64,000 nt of DNA from Mycobacterium sp. IS-836 (GTDB lineage: Bacteria > Actinomycetota > Actinomycetes > Mycobacteriales > Mycobacteriaceae), in NCBI RefSeq assembly GCF_001954275.1, contig NZ_MBEU01000009.1, forward strand, positions 62,001 through 126,000, given 5' to 3'. The notes beneath the pieces were generated by a model. That model was not told the DNA's origin and did not search any database. It worked only from the letters and a program-made list of their open reading frames with translations. The position numbers and the translations under genes were made by a program. Positions 51,443-59,550 of the stretch are shown piece by piece; position 1 is the first letter of the stretch, and every line of letters begins with the position of its first letter.

Positions 51443-52561
51443 ATGACAGACTCACGCGTGCTGGTGACAGGAGCCACCGGCAAGATTGGCGGCGCGGTAG
51501 CCACTCAACTATTGGAAAAGGGCGTTCCGACAAGGGCTTTGGTGCACCGCGAGGATGCACGCAGCGCCCGCTTGCGGGAGCTGGGCGCCGAGGTCGTCGT
51601 CGCCGATATGTTCGACATTCACCAGGTTACGGCCGCGACGGACGGTGTCGACCGCCTCTACTTCAATCCCCCGTGGCATCCTCACGTACTCGACAGCGCG
51701 GTGGCCTTCGCGGTCGCGGCACAGCGGGCTGGAGTGGAAGCCGTGGTGGCGCTTGGGCAATGGCTGGCCAGCCCCGAGCACCCCTCGTTGATGACGAGGC
51801 ATGCCTGGCTGACCGACAAGTTGTTTGAGCTGCTGCCGAACACCGCCCACGTCGCGGTTGATCCCGGCTACTTCGCCGACGGCTACCTGAACCTGCTCTC
51901 GGTCGCTGCGCAGCTCGGCGTGTTGCCGGTGCCGACCGGCGGAGGCCGCAATGCCCCGCCGTCCAACGAGGACATCGCACGCGTCGCCGTCGGTGCCCTG
52001 CTTGACCCGCACCGTCACGACGGGCGGGCCTACCGCCCGACCGGGCCGACTCTGCTAACCGGAGCGGAGATCGCCGACGCGATAGGTGAGGCGTTGGGCC
52101 GGCGGGTGCGTCACATCGACATCCCGCCGCGGATGTTCATGAAGGCCTTGCGCGCGAACGGAAAACGATTCGGTTTCGACGAGTTCTTCCAGTCCGGCAT
52201 GCGCCACTACGGGCCGGAGTATGGCCTGGGGACCTGGGAAGTCGGCGGCCCGACGACCCATGTCCGTGATGTCGCCGGCGTCGAACCAGAGGACTTCCTG
52301 ACCATCGCGCGCCGGTATGTCGGCGGACCGGAATTACGGCGCACCCCAGGCAATTTCATTCGCGAACTCTGGAACATGACGCGGATCACGGTTACGCCCA
52401 TGCATCGGCTGGATAGGTTCGACCGACTCCAGCAGCATCCGCAGCCCGCCCAGCCGGTTTTCTCGGCGCAATCCGCCATCTGGCGACAAGAACACGCCGC
52501 AGTCGATGGCCGGTTTGGGCTAAGCCGGGCTCATCCCGCATCGCCATCGCAGGTCGCGTAA
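51443..52561 (+). CDS. NmrA-like NAD(P)-binding oxidoreductase
   Basis: 372 aa, longer than most NmrA-like proteins (about 290). Rossmann motif VTGATGKIGGAVA (about 8-20), DMFD after the third strand, then substrate-region LGQWLASPEHP and PGYFADGYLN in place of a classic YxxxK. It is likely a NAD(P)H-dependent reductase (quinone or aldehyde type) or a redox sensor. The C-terminal ~60 residues (rich in Gln, Pro, Arg) have no equivalent in the family. GGAAGGACAG precedes the ATG. Probably repressed by the divergent TetR. Confidence 0.86.
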   Translation: MTDSRVLVTGATGKIGGAVATQLLEKGVPTRALVHREDARSARLRELGAEVVVADMFDIHQVTAATDGVDRLYFNPPWHPHVLDSAVAFAVAAQRAGVEAVVALGQWLASPEHPSLMTRHAWLTDKLFELLPNTAHVAVDPGYFADGYLNLLSVAAQLGVLPVPTGGGRNAPPSNEDIARVAVGALLDPHRHDGRAYRPTGPTLLTGAEIADAIGEALGRRVRHIDIPPRMFMKALRANGKRFGFDEFFQSGMRHYGPEYGLGTWEVGGPTTHVRDVAGVEPEDFLTIARRYVGGPELRRTPGNFIRELWNMTRITVTPMHRLDRFDRLQQHPQPAQPVFSAQSAIWRQEHAAVDGRFGLSRAHPASPSQVA

Positions 52562-52574
52562 ACCGGCTCACCCG

Positions 52575-54017
52575 TTAGCTGGCTGTGGCGTACTGCAGCA
52601 CCGGCTCCGACGAATCGACGTGCTCACCACTGATGATCCTCAGCCGTTCGGGGCGCACCTCGTAGCGGACGCCGTTGAGCGGATTCGTGACGTCGAACCC
52701 GTCGCTCGCGCGTTCGGCGTTGGACAGCTCGATGTGGGCGCCGTCGCGGATCCGCTCACCGCGGTAGTAGTAACTGCCGCTGAGGTTTTCACACACCACC
52801 GCGAGTGACTGAGCGGTGCGCACCACGGCGGCCGGCGGGTTGCCCGGATCGCACCGCGCCGTCTCGCCGACGAACCCCAACCCGTCAGCGCCCTTCACCG
52901 GGCGCGATAGCGACGGCGTCTTCGGCACCGGCGCGCTCGGCGGAGGTGCAGCCCGCTGAGTGTGCGACGGCACGGCGCCGTTGCGGGGTGTGAAGACCAC
53001 GGATCCCACCGCCACGACCAGCCCGACAACCAACGCGACCACCGCGGCCACCGTCAGCACAAGCGGCGCCCGGCCGATCGTCAGCGGGCGGGCCCGCCGC
53101 TCCGGCGTCGACTCCGCGGGCGGGTAGGGGCTCGAGCCGGTGTCATCGGGATTGGGATAGAACGCCGCGAACGGCCGCGTGCGCGGCGGCACGCTCTGCC
53201 CCGCCGCAACGGGAATCCGCTCGTCGGCCGAGGACACCGCCTCGCTGGCCGCCCGGGCCAGCTCACCTGCGGACGCGAACCGCCCCGCGCGCTGCTTGGC
53301 CATGCCCCGTGCGACGACGTCGTCGAAGGCCCGGCCGACGCCGCGGCGCATGATGCTGGGGCGCGGCGCCGGGGACAGCAGGTGTGCGCTCTTCAGTTCT
53401 TGCGGATCCGAGCCCTCGAACGCCGGCTGTCCCGTGAGGCATTCGTAGAGCACGCACGCCAGCGAATACACGTCGGTCTGCGGCCCGATCCGCCCGCTGG
53501 TGAACCGTTCGGGCGCCATGTAGGTGCGCGACATCGTCGCGTCGCCGCCGGCATGCGCGATGCCGAAGTCGACGACGTACGCGAAGTGGTCGCGCGTGAG
53601 CAGGATGTTTTCCGGTTTGACGTCAAGGTGCGTCAGGCCAGCGGCGTGCGCCGCGTCCAGCGCACGCGCCACCTGCGCCGTGATCGAGGCAGCGCGCGAG
53701 GATTCCAGCGGGCCCCGCTCGCACAGCAGGTCGCGCAGGCTACCGCCCTCGACCAGGTGCATGTCGAGGTAGTGCACCCCGTCGATCTCGCCGAAGTCAT
53801 GCACCGGGATGACGTGGGGTTCCTGCAAGCGCGCCGTCGCCCGGCATGCTTGGTAAAAGCGTTGCTGGAAGCCAGGATCCGCGGCCCTCTCGGCACGTAA
53901 CAGCTTGAGCGCGACGCGCCGATCCTTAACCGTGTCGTAGGCCCGATAGACCTCGCCCAGCGCACCGCTGCCGATCAGTGCTTGCAGCTCGTATCGCCCG
54001 AACCGGGTAGAGGACAA
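52575..54017 (-). CDS. Transmembrane Ser/Thr kinase with altered catalytic motifs
   Basis: 480 aa. Kinase domain at about 8-260: GSGALGEV loop, Lys38 (VALK), LDVKPEN with catalytic Asp132 and DFG Asp150 are kept. However the alphaC Glu is Ala57 (FYQACR against FLRESR in the kinase at 40200), HRD reads HLD (Leu131), and the activation segment is about 7 residues shorter, with SRTYMAPE replacing GSFDYMAPE. A Pro-rich linker, one membrane helix (about 318-342) and an outer domain with two Cys follow. It may be weakly active or a pseudokinase. It starts with TTG at 54017, with GGAAGGA 7 bases upstream. Converges on the NmrA-like gene. Confidence 0.9.
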   Translation of the reverse strand: MSSTRFGRYELQALIGSGALGEVYRAYDTVKDRRVALKLLRAERAADPGFQQRFYQACRATARLQEPHVIPVHDFGEIDGVHYLDMHLVEGGSLRDLLCERGPLESSRAASITAQVARALDAAHAAGLTHLDVKPENILLTRDHFAYVVDFGIAHAGGDATMSRTYMAPERFTSGRIGPQTDVYSLACVLYECLTGQPAFEGSDPQELKSAHLLSPAPRPSIMRRGVGRAFDDVVARGMAKQRAGRFASAGELARAASEAVSSADERIPVAAGQSVPPRTRPFAAFYPNPDDTGSSPYPPAESTPERRARPLTIGRAPLVLTVAAVVALVVGLVVAVGSVVFTPRNGAVPSHTQRAAPPPSAPVPKTPSLSRPVKGADGLGFVGETARCDPGNPPAAVVRTAQSLAVVCENLSGSYYYRGERIRDGAHIELSNAERASDGFDVTNPLNGVRYEVRPERLRIISGEHVDSSEPVLQYATAS

Positions 54018-54095
54018 TCGAAAATCCTTCCGTCAGCTCGAACAGGTCCAGCCCGGCGGATTCCCAAATCCGGCGTCGACATAACGTGCGCCAGC

Positions 54096-54452
54096 TCACG
54101 CGTGCGGCGGCACTGGGCACCAGAACAGGCCGCAGTTGAAGTTGGGAGGGCCGGTGTGCCGCGGCGGAGCGTTGATCGGTCCGCTCGGCCAGCCATATAC
54201 GGCTCCATTGCCGGTATCGACGACACCACGATAGTCGTAGTAGTACTCGTGGCACACGCCCATGTTCCAGTTGATGAAGTTGTCCGGAATCCGCTCGCCG
54301 GGACACCAGTGACCGCACGTATGGCCCGCCGGGCAGTTTCCGCCGACGTGGCCAAAGGGATCTGCGTGGGCAACGCCCACCGCCATCCCCAACCCCGCGG
54401 TGGCGATGGCGCCCGATACCAGTGCCCCGGCGACGAGCCTCTTCAAAGTCAT
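54096..54452 (-). CDS. Small secreted Cys-rich protein
   Basis: 118 aa. Signal peptide about 1-29 (MTLKRLVAGALVSGAIATAG... ending VAHA). The mature part begins DPFGHVGGNCPAGHTCGHWCPGE and contains six Cys, many Gly/Pro/Trp/Tyr and a YEYYYDYRG-like aromatic patch (HEYYYDYRG), consistent with a small disulfide-bonded extracellular protein found in several mycobacteria. The ATG at 54452 gives a normal signal peptide length. It starts 44 bases from the divergent FAD dehydrogenase gene. Function unknown. Confidence 0.83.
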   Translation of the reverse strand: MTLKRLVAGALVSGAIATAGLGMAVGVAHADPFGHVGGNCPAGHTCGHWCPGERIPDNFINWNMGVCHEYYYDYRGVVDTGNGAVYGWPSGPINAPPRHTGPPNFNCGLFWCPVPPHA

Positions 54453-54496
54453 GCGGTAACTACACACCGGCCGGACCACTACCGATCCCAATTACG

Positions 54497-55876
54497 ATGA
54501 GCGACATGACGGCGCGCTTCGCGGAAATCGTCGGGACCCACAACCTGCTGACCGGCGACGCCATCCCCGACGACTACTTCCACGACGAGGTGTTGACGTC
54601 GGCGCCGCAGAAACCGGGGTGGGTCGCGAAACCGGCATCCGCCGACGAGGTCGCGCAACTGCTCAAAACCGCCACGCAGCACCAGGTTCCGGTGACGGGG
54701 CGCGGATCCGGGACCGGGCTGTCGGGCGCCGCGATACCACGCGAGGGCGGGCTGGTCATCTCCTTCGAGCGGATGAACGCGGTCCTCGAGGTCGATACGA
54801 CCAACCAGGTCGCCGTGGTCCAACCGGGCGTGACGCTGACCGATCTGGACGACGCGACCGTCGACTCCGGGCTGAGCTACATGGTTCACCCGGGCGAGCT
54901 GTCCTCCAGCGTCGGGGGAAACGTGGGAACCAACGCCGGCGGCATGCGCGCGGTCAAGTACGGAATCGCCCGCCACAACGTGCTCGGGCTGCAGGCCGCG
55001 CTGCCGACCGGCGAGCTCATCCGGACCGGCGGCAAGATCGCCAAGGTCTCCACCGGCTACGACCTGACCCAGCTCATCGTGGGCTCCGAAGGCACCCTGG
55101 CCCTGGCCACCGAGGTGATCGTCAAGCTTCATCCGCGCCTCGATCACAGCGCCACGGTCCTCGCCCCGTTCGCCGACTTCGACCAAGTCATGCAGGCGGT
55201 GCCTCGCATCCTGGCCAGCGGGTTGGTGCCCTACATCCTCGAGTACATCGACAACATGACGATGGCCGCCCTCGTCCATACCCAGAACCTCGAGCTCGGC
55301 ATTCCGGACTCTGTCCGCGACAGCTGTCAAGCGTATCTCGTTGTGGCGCTTGAGAACCGCACTGCGGACCGCCTGGGCGAGGACGTCGAGCGTGCCGGCG
55401 AGCTGGTCGCCGAGCTGGGTGCCGTCGACGCCTACGTGCTCGAGGGAAGCGCGGCCCGCCGGTTGATCGAGGCACGCGAGAAGGCGTTTTGGACGGCCAA
55501 GGCGATCGGCGCCGACGACATCATCGACACCGTCGTGCCGCGCTCCGCGATGCCCAAATTCCTTTCTACCGCACGCGATCTGGCGGTGGCCGCGGGCGGC
55601 GCCGCGGCGGGCTGCGGGCACGCCGGTGACGGCAACGTGCACCTGGCCATCATCTGCAAGGACCCGTCGAGTCGGAAGAAGCTTTTGACCGACATCTTCG
55701 CGCTGGCAATGGAATTGGGCGGTGCGATCTCCGGCGAACATGGCCTTGGCCGCGCCAAAACGCCGTACTTCCTCGAGCTGGAGGACCCGGTCAAGGTCGA
55801 GCTCATGCGCCGCATCAAGCGGAGCTTCGACCCGGCAGGCATCCTCAACCCCGACGCGCTCTTCCCAGCGGACTGA
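54497..55876 (+). CDS. FAD-linked D-lactate/glycolate dehydrogenase-like oxidoreductase (Rv2280-like)
   Basis: 459 aa, the length of Rv2280 and closely similar along the chain. PCMH-type FAD domain with GRGSGTGLSGAA (about 68-79), PGELSSSVGGNVGTNAGGMRAVKYG (cited near 132-156) and GSEGTLALATEV; the C-terminal cap ends with CGHAGDGNVH, SGEHGLGRAK and the FDPAGILNPDALF motif. Members oxidise D-lactate, glycolate or D-2-hydroxyglutarate; the exact substrate is not settled for the mycobacterial protein. The ATG at 54497 gives MSDMTARF, the family N-terminus. It marks return to the M. tuberculosis-like backbone. Confidence 0.93.
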   Translation: MSDMTARFAEIVGTHNLLTGDAIPDDYFHDEVLTSAPQKPGWVAKPASADEVAQLLKTATQHQVPVTGRGSGTGLSGAAIPREGGLVISFERMNAVLEVDTTNQVAVVQPGVTLTDLDDATVDSGLSYMVHPGELSSSVGGNVGTNAGGMRAVKYGIARHNVLGLQAALPTGELIRTGGKIAKVSTGYDLTQLIVGSEGTLALATEVIVKLHPRLDHSATVLAPFADFDQVMQAVPRILASGLVPYILEYIDNMTMAALVHTQNLELGIPDSVRDSCQAYLVVALENRTADRLGEDVERAGELVAELGAVDAYVLEGSAARRLIEAREKAFWTAKAIGADDIIDTVVPRSAMPKFLSTARDLAVAAGGAAAGCGHAGDGNVHLAIICKDPSSRKKLLTDIFALAMELGGAISGEHGLGRAKTPYFLELEDPVKVELMRRIKRSFDPAGILNPDALFPAD

Positions 55877-55888
55877 CGCCGATCTCGC

Positions 55889-56299
55889 CTATTGGCGTCG
55901 CCGCGCCGCGAGCCAGCGCGTCGCGAACCAGCAGAACAGCGCGAACCCGACGCTGGAATAGATCAAGTTGACGACCACGCCCGCCGTCGGATCGAACCCG
56001 AGCCGGCGCAACTGGCCCGCTTTGCGGGCATCGATACCGTGGCTGAGCTCCAAGATGATGCCCGCGATCGCGACGAGCTGCCCGGCGAGTACGACGATGA
56101 CGACCCGGATCACCCAACGCCAGCCGCGCAACACCATCACCGCGACGGCGGTCAAGACGACCGCAACCGCGACGTACACCAGCACTTGACCCGTCTCATG
56201 GTGCGCTACCGCGGGGACCAACGCGGTGACGGCCAGGCCCACGCCGGCAAGCATGAGCCCCGCGACGCTGATCGCCAGCGGCCGATGGAACGCAGCCAT
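55889..56299 (-). CDS. Small integral membrane protein, four helices
   Basis: 136 aa with four predicted membrane helices (about 8-30, 40-58, 64-85 and 106-128), Arg at the cytosolic ends and no recognised domain. Small actinobacterial membrane proteins of this type are common and uncharacterised. ATG start at 56299. It lies between the convergent FAD dehydrogenase (12 bases between stops) and the downstream end of the tetR gene (21 bases), so it may be co-transcribed with tetR. Confidence 0.76.
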   Translation of the reverse strand: MAAFHRPLAISVAGLMLAGVGLAVTALVPAVAHHETGQVLVYVAVAVVLTAVAVMVLRGWRWVIRVVIVVLAGQLVAIAGIILELSHGIDARKAGQLRRLGFDPTAGVVVNLIYSSVGFALFCWFATRWLAARRRQ

Positions 56300-56320
56300 G
56301 CCGGCGAAGTCTACGCGTCC

Positions 56321-56917
56321 TCAAAGCAATTGGGCCACAACGCCTTCAACCATGTCCGACGGGTCTTGGCCAATGCCCACCGCACGCAATTCGCCGCCGA
56401 TGGCAAGCGAGGCGACTCCGTGCACCAGCGACCACAGCGGGCCGGCAATCGAACGCGGGTCCTGGCCATCGGTCTCCTCACATTGCGTTATCGCGTCGAG
56501 CAGGTCGCCGAACGCCCGCTCCGCCGCAACCGCCAGGCTCGGGTGGTCCGCCTTCGAAATCTCGGCACCAAACATCACCTGATAGCGATCCCGATGGCTC
56601 ACGGCCCACCGCACATAAGCGCGGCCCAGTTCGACAACCCGCGCCTTTGGATCCGCCACGGCCTCGGCGGCGGCGGCCAGCTCGGCGTGCAGTTCGAGGA
56701 ACCCCTGTTCGGCGACCGTCGCCAGCAACGAGGCCTTGTCGGCGAAGTGCCGATACGGGGCCGCCGCGCTGACGCCGGCGCGCCGCGCCGCTTCGGTGAG
56801 GGTGAACCCTTTCGGCCCCTTCTCGGCCACCAGCGATAGCGCGGCGCTGGTCAGCGCCCGTTTCAGGTCGCCGTGGTGGTAGCTATCCCGGCGCGGCGAA
56901 GCAATTTTCCGTGACAT
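56321..56917 (-). CDS. TetR-family regulator with perfect inverted-repeat operator
   Basis: 198 aa. SYHHGDLKRALTSAAL start, then the HTH FTLTEAARRAGVSAAAPYRHFADKASLL (near 38-65, cited in part) and a helical ligand domain with WSLVHGVASLAIGG near the end, the same group as the TetR at 50669. The ATG at 56917 is used; the upstream frame would cross the operator region. It is divergent from the DUF1707-SDR operon and 62 bases hold the operator, so it probably represses itself and that operon. Confidence 0.9.
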   Translation of the reverse strand: MSRKIASPRRDSYHHGDLKRALTSAALSLVAEKGPKGFTLTEAARRAGVSAAAPYRHFADKASLLATVAEQGFLELHAELAAAAEAVADPKARVVELGRAYVRWAVSHRDRYQVMFGAEISKADHPSLAVAAERAFGDLLDAITQCEETDGQDPRSIAGPLWSLVHGVASLAIGGELRAVGIGQDPSDMVEGVVAQLL

Positions 56918-56925
56918 GTTGACGA

Positions 56926-56951
56926 CATTAACATTGTCTACTATGTTAATG
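56926..56951. promoter_or_regulatory. Perfect 9-base inverted repeat, TetR operator
   Basis: CATTAACAT (56926-56934) and ATGTTAATG (56943-56951) are perfect arms around an 8-base spacer, in the gap between the divergent tetR and DUF1707 genes. A related ATGTT element just to the left (near 56916) may extend the site. It is AT-rich in a GC-rich context and is the clearest operator in the window. Confidence 0.75.
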
Positions 56952-56979
56952 CTATTCACATCCCCGCAGAGGAGCAGAA

Positions 56980-57414
56980 ATGAGCAAGCAACTGGCGACG
57001 ATCGAGACCAACCGCGCGGGCGACCGTGACCGGCAGCGGACGGCCGCACGCCTCGGCCAGGCACTCGCGCAGGGCTACCTGGAACTGCACGAATACGACC
57101 AGCGCCTGCAGACGGCGTACCAAGCACACACCACCGAAGACCTAAAGCAGCTGCTGACGGACCTTCCCCTCAATCGCATCCGCCGTGCCGACCCTCGCCG
57201 CCGCGCCGCCCGCCGGGCGGCAGCCCGCCTCGGGGTGCGCATCCACCTCGCCGCCTTCGTCGCGATGGCCGCCATCGTGCTCACCATCTGGGCAGCGACC
57301 GGCGTCGCGTACTTCTGGCCGATCTGGCCCATCTTGGGTGCGGCAATCGGTCTCGTCAGCCACGCCCTGGCCATCCGGCCAGCCGTGAAAACCGCTGGAT
57401 ATCAAGGAGTTTAG
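56980..57414 (+). CDS. DUF1707 / 2TM domain membrane protein
   Basis: 144 aa. The N-terminal DUF1707 segment (RDRQRTAARLGQALAQGYLELHEYDQRL, about 17-45, cited in part) is a SHOCT-like module, followed by an Arg/Ala-rich linker and two membrane helices (about 87-108 and 113-135) of the 2TM type. DUF1707 proteins are frequent in actinobacteria and linked to envelope stress, without a known reaction. GAGGAG precedes the ATG at about 7 bases. The SDR gene follows 2 bases after its stop, so they form an operon under the divergent TetR. Confidence 0.86.
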   Translation: MSKQLATIETNRAGDRDRQRTAARLGQALAQGYLELHEYDQRLQTAYQAHTTEDLKQLLTDLPLNRIRRADPRRRAARRAAARLGVRIHLAAFVAMAAIVLTIWAATGVAYFWPIWPILGAAIGLVSHALAIRPAVKTAGYQGV

Positions 57415-57416
57415 AA

Positions 57417-58178
57417 ATGTCAACCGCCGTAATCACCGGGGCCAGCTCAGGACTGGGCGCAATCTTCGCCGACCAACTCGCGAAACGCGGCCATAGCCTG
57501 GTGCTCGCCGGAAGGGACGAGCAGAGGCTCAGCGCGGTCGCGCAACATGTCGGTCAACAAGCCGACCTGGTCGTCGGCGACCTCGGCACCAAAGCCGGCG
57601 TCGACGCCCTGATCGCCCACCTCGGCGACCGGGACGTCGATGTACTGGTCAACAACGCCGGCTTCGGCACCTACGGCCCATTCGCCGACATCGACACCGA
57701 GCGCGAGCACGAATTGGTCGCCGTCAACGTCGACGCACTGGTGCGCCTCACGCACGCGGTGCTCCCCCAAATGCTCAAGCGCGGTCGCGGCGGAGTCCTG
57801 AATGTCGCCTCCACCATCGCGTTTCAGCCCGGCCCCTACCAAGCCACCTACGGCGCGTCGAAGGCATTCGTGCTGTCGCTCAGCCAGGCCTTGTGGGCGG
57901 AGACCCGAAAATCCGGAGTCACCGTGACGGCGTTGTGCCCTGGCCCAACCCGCACCGGGTTCGTCGACGCGCTCGGATCCGACGTTTCGCACACCGCGAT
58001 CTATCGACGCCTCGCCGCACCGGAGCCCGTCGTGGCGGCCGGCCTGAAAGCCCTCGACCGAGGCCGGCCCGTCGTCGTACCCGGCTGGCGCAATCGGTTC
58101 ACGTCCACGTTCAGCCACCTGATGCCCGGCGGGCTCTCGGCGCGCGTCACCGGCCGGATGCTGCGGCCCGCCGAATAA
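57417..58178 (+). CDS. Short-chain dehydrogenase (DltE/YqjQ-type SDR)
   Basis: 253 aa classical SDR: TGASSGLGAIFA (about 7-18), NNAG near 85, catalytic Ser in NVASTIA near 133 and YGASK near 146-150. The SDR DltE-type group acts on varied ketones and aldehydes; the substrate is unknown. It begins 2 bases after the DUF1707 stop and is expected to be induced with it when the TetR releases the inverted repeat at 56926-56951. It converges on the unknown gene at 58199, with 20 bases between the stops. Confidence 0.9.
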   Translation: MSTAVITGASSGLGAIFADQLAKRGHSLVLAGRDEQRLSAVAQHVGQQADLVVGDLGTKAGVDALIAHLGDRDVDVLVNNAGFGTYGPFADIDTEREHELVAVNVDALVRLTHAVLPQMLKRGRGGVLNVASTIAFQPGPYQATYGASKAFVLSLSQALWAETRKSGVTVTALCPGPTRTGFVDALGSDVSHTAIYRRLAAPEPVVAAGLKALDRGRPVVVPGWRNRFTSTFSHLMPGGLSARVTGRMLRPAE

Positions 58179-58198
58179 CAAACCTATTGCGCCACAAT

Positions 58199-58681
58199 CT
58201 ACTTCGGACGCACGCCGGCGGCGCGATAGACGAAGGCCGGCTCGACCGGAAAGCGCAACGTCGTGCTCGGCAGCTTCTCCAGCACCTCGTCGGGGATCTT
58301 CCTCTTGTAATTGAGCTTCATCATGCCGCTGCACGCGCGATCCACGCCGTGCAACCCGATGTCGATCACCAGCCCTTTGCCGGTGATTGTCGCGGTCGCC
58401 GGTCCCATATCGGCGTCCCAACCGCAATCGATGGACCGCAGGTTGGTATCCCCCCGCGCCGGAAAGGTCGCGACCACCCGCGAGTCGCTGAAGGCGAACG
58501 CGCCCTTATACCGGGACACCCCGGAGGCCGAAAAGACACCCGGGACATGGCCGCTGAAATGCCGACTCACGCCGACATTCCCCGCAAGGAAAATCAGACC
58601 CTCGGCTTCGAGCTGCTCACGCAGGTCCGCGGGCACATTGCTCAACCGCGGCCAGTTGCGAAGGAAACCAAACACAGCCAA
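58199..58681 (-). CDS. Conserved protein of unknown function, last gene of the chagasin-like operon
   Basis: 160 aa, cytosolic, no recognised domain. The sequence is balanced and beta-rich (VSRYKGAFAFSDSRVVATFP, ATITGKGLVIDIGLHGVD, SGMMKLNYKRKIP). It starts with TTG 58681 or GTG 58675, only 4 bases after the stop of the lipoprotein gene, so it is translated from the same mRNA. Homologues with the LREQLEAEGLIFL start are, as far as I recall, found in other actinobacteria without assigned function. Confidence 0.76.
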   Translation of the reverse strand: MAVFGFLRNWPRLSNVPADLREQLEAEGLIFLAGNVGVSRHFSGHVPGVFSASGVSRYKGAFAFSDSRVVATFPARGDTNLRSIDCGWDADMGPATATITGKGLVIDIGLHGVDRACSGMMKLNYKRKIPDEVLEKLPSTTLRFPVEPAFVYRAAGVRPK

Positions 58682-58685
58682 ATTT

Positions 58686-59129
58686 CTACCGCACCGTCAC
58701 CGTCGCGTTGTAAGTGCTCTTCGGCGTCGGGTCGCGGCCCACGAAGCTGGTGTAGTAGGTGGTGATCGTGGTGATCCCGGGCTTCAGCACCGCGAATGTC
58801 CAAACTTCGGTTCCGGGCGCCCCCAGCCTGTCGCTGCTCGGCTGGACAAACTCGTGACTGGTTTGCTTCAGGATCGTCGTGTCGCCGATCTTCGTTTCGG
58901 CCGTCCACCGATACGGCGTGGTGTAGTTCGAGCCCAACTTCAGTGTCAGTGTGTTGCCGACGGCAACGGTGGCGTTCTGCGTGATGACGCTCTGCTTGAG
59001 CACGTCATCCATGGAGACCTCAAGGGTCGTGCTGGTCGGGGGGTTCCTCGACTGGAACGTGCAGCCCACCAACGTCGATATAACGAGAATCGCGACGGTC
59101 ACCAAGAGCCTGATCTTCACGACAGTCAT
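58686..59129 (-). CDS. Lipoprotein with chagasin-like (I42) protease inhibitor domain
   Basis: 147 aa. Lipoprotein signal with lipobox STLVGC (Cys23). The mature domain has the three inhibitor loops of the chagasin/I42 family in variant form: YTTPYRW (for NPTTGYxW), RLGAPGTEVWTF (for the GxxGxxxW loop) and a C-terminal strand. Chagasins block papain-like cysteine proteases; in a slow-growing mycobacterium a surface inhibitor could act on host cathepsins, but this is inference. The ATG at 59129 gives a good signal peptide. The 5' end overlaps the 3' end of the membrane-protein gene by about 110 bases. Confidence 0.82.
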   Translation of the reverse strand: MTVVKIRLLVTVAILVISTLVGCTFQSRNPPTSTTLEVSMDDVLKQSVITQNATVAVGNTLTLKLGSNYTTPYRWTAETKIGDTTILKQTSHEFVQPSSDRLGAPGTEVWTFAVLKPGITTITTYYTSFVGRDPTPKSTYNATVTVR

Positions 59130-59550
59130 TTGCTTCCATTATGGCGGCTCGCCTCGGTCGTCCCGCCGTGAGGATCAGCAGGGCAACCGGCAGCAGTACG
59201 GCCACGGTGAGCACGATCGTCTGCGCGACCGCGTCGGCCGTCGTGAAGTGCTCCAGGTGGCTGACATGAAAGATCAGGTGCGGGACCGCGAACAGCACGT
59301 ACGCACCCAGCGCGACCCGGACCATGCGGCGCTCCATCGTTATTGCGGCGACGACGAATACGAGCGCCAGTGAGAGATTCATCGCGCCGTAGTCGCGCAT
59401 CAGGTGTTCGGAGAACGGTGGCACGAGGGTCACCCAGGGCACGTGATCGTAGAACGCTCGGGGGGCCAGCGTCGCGACGAGTCCGACGGCGAGCGCCACG
59501 AATGTGAGAAACCACACTCCGGCGCGAAGCACGGCCTGCCGGGCATTCAC
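59020..59550 (-). CDS. Four-helix membrane protein in the ECF41 operon, with an overlapping 3' extension
   Basis: 176 aa from GTG 59550. Four membrane helices (about 10-30, 52-72, 76-96 and 108-128) resemble DoxX/DUF4345-type small membrane proteins. The last ~45 residues after LTAGRPRRAAI are charged, unlike the rest, and overlap the lipoprotein gene in another frame for about 110 bases, so the natural stop may have been lost by a small frameshift. The GTG overlaps the stop of the NmrA-like gene (GTGA), making sigma factor, NmrA-like gene and this gene one operon. Confidence 0.78.
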   Translation of the reverse strand: MNARQAVLRAGVWFLTFVALAVGLVATLAPRAFYDHVPWVTLVPPFSEHLMRDYGAMNLSLALVFVVAAITMERRMVRVALGAYVLFAVPHLIFHVSHLEHFTTADAVAQTIVLTVAVLLPVALLILTAGRPRRAAIMEANDCREDQALGDRRDSRYIDVGGLHVPVEEPPDQHDP

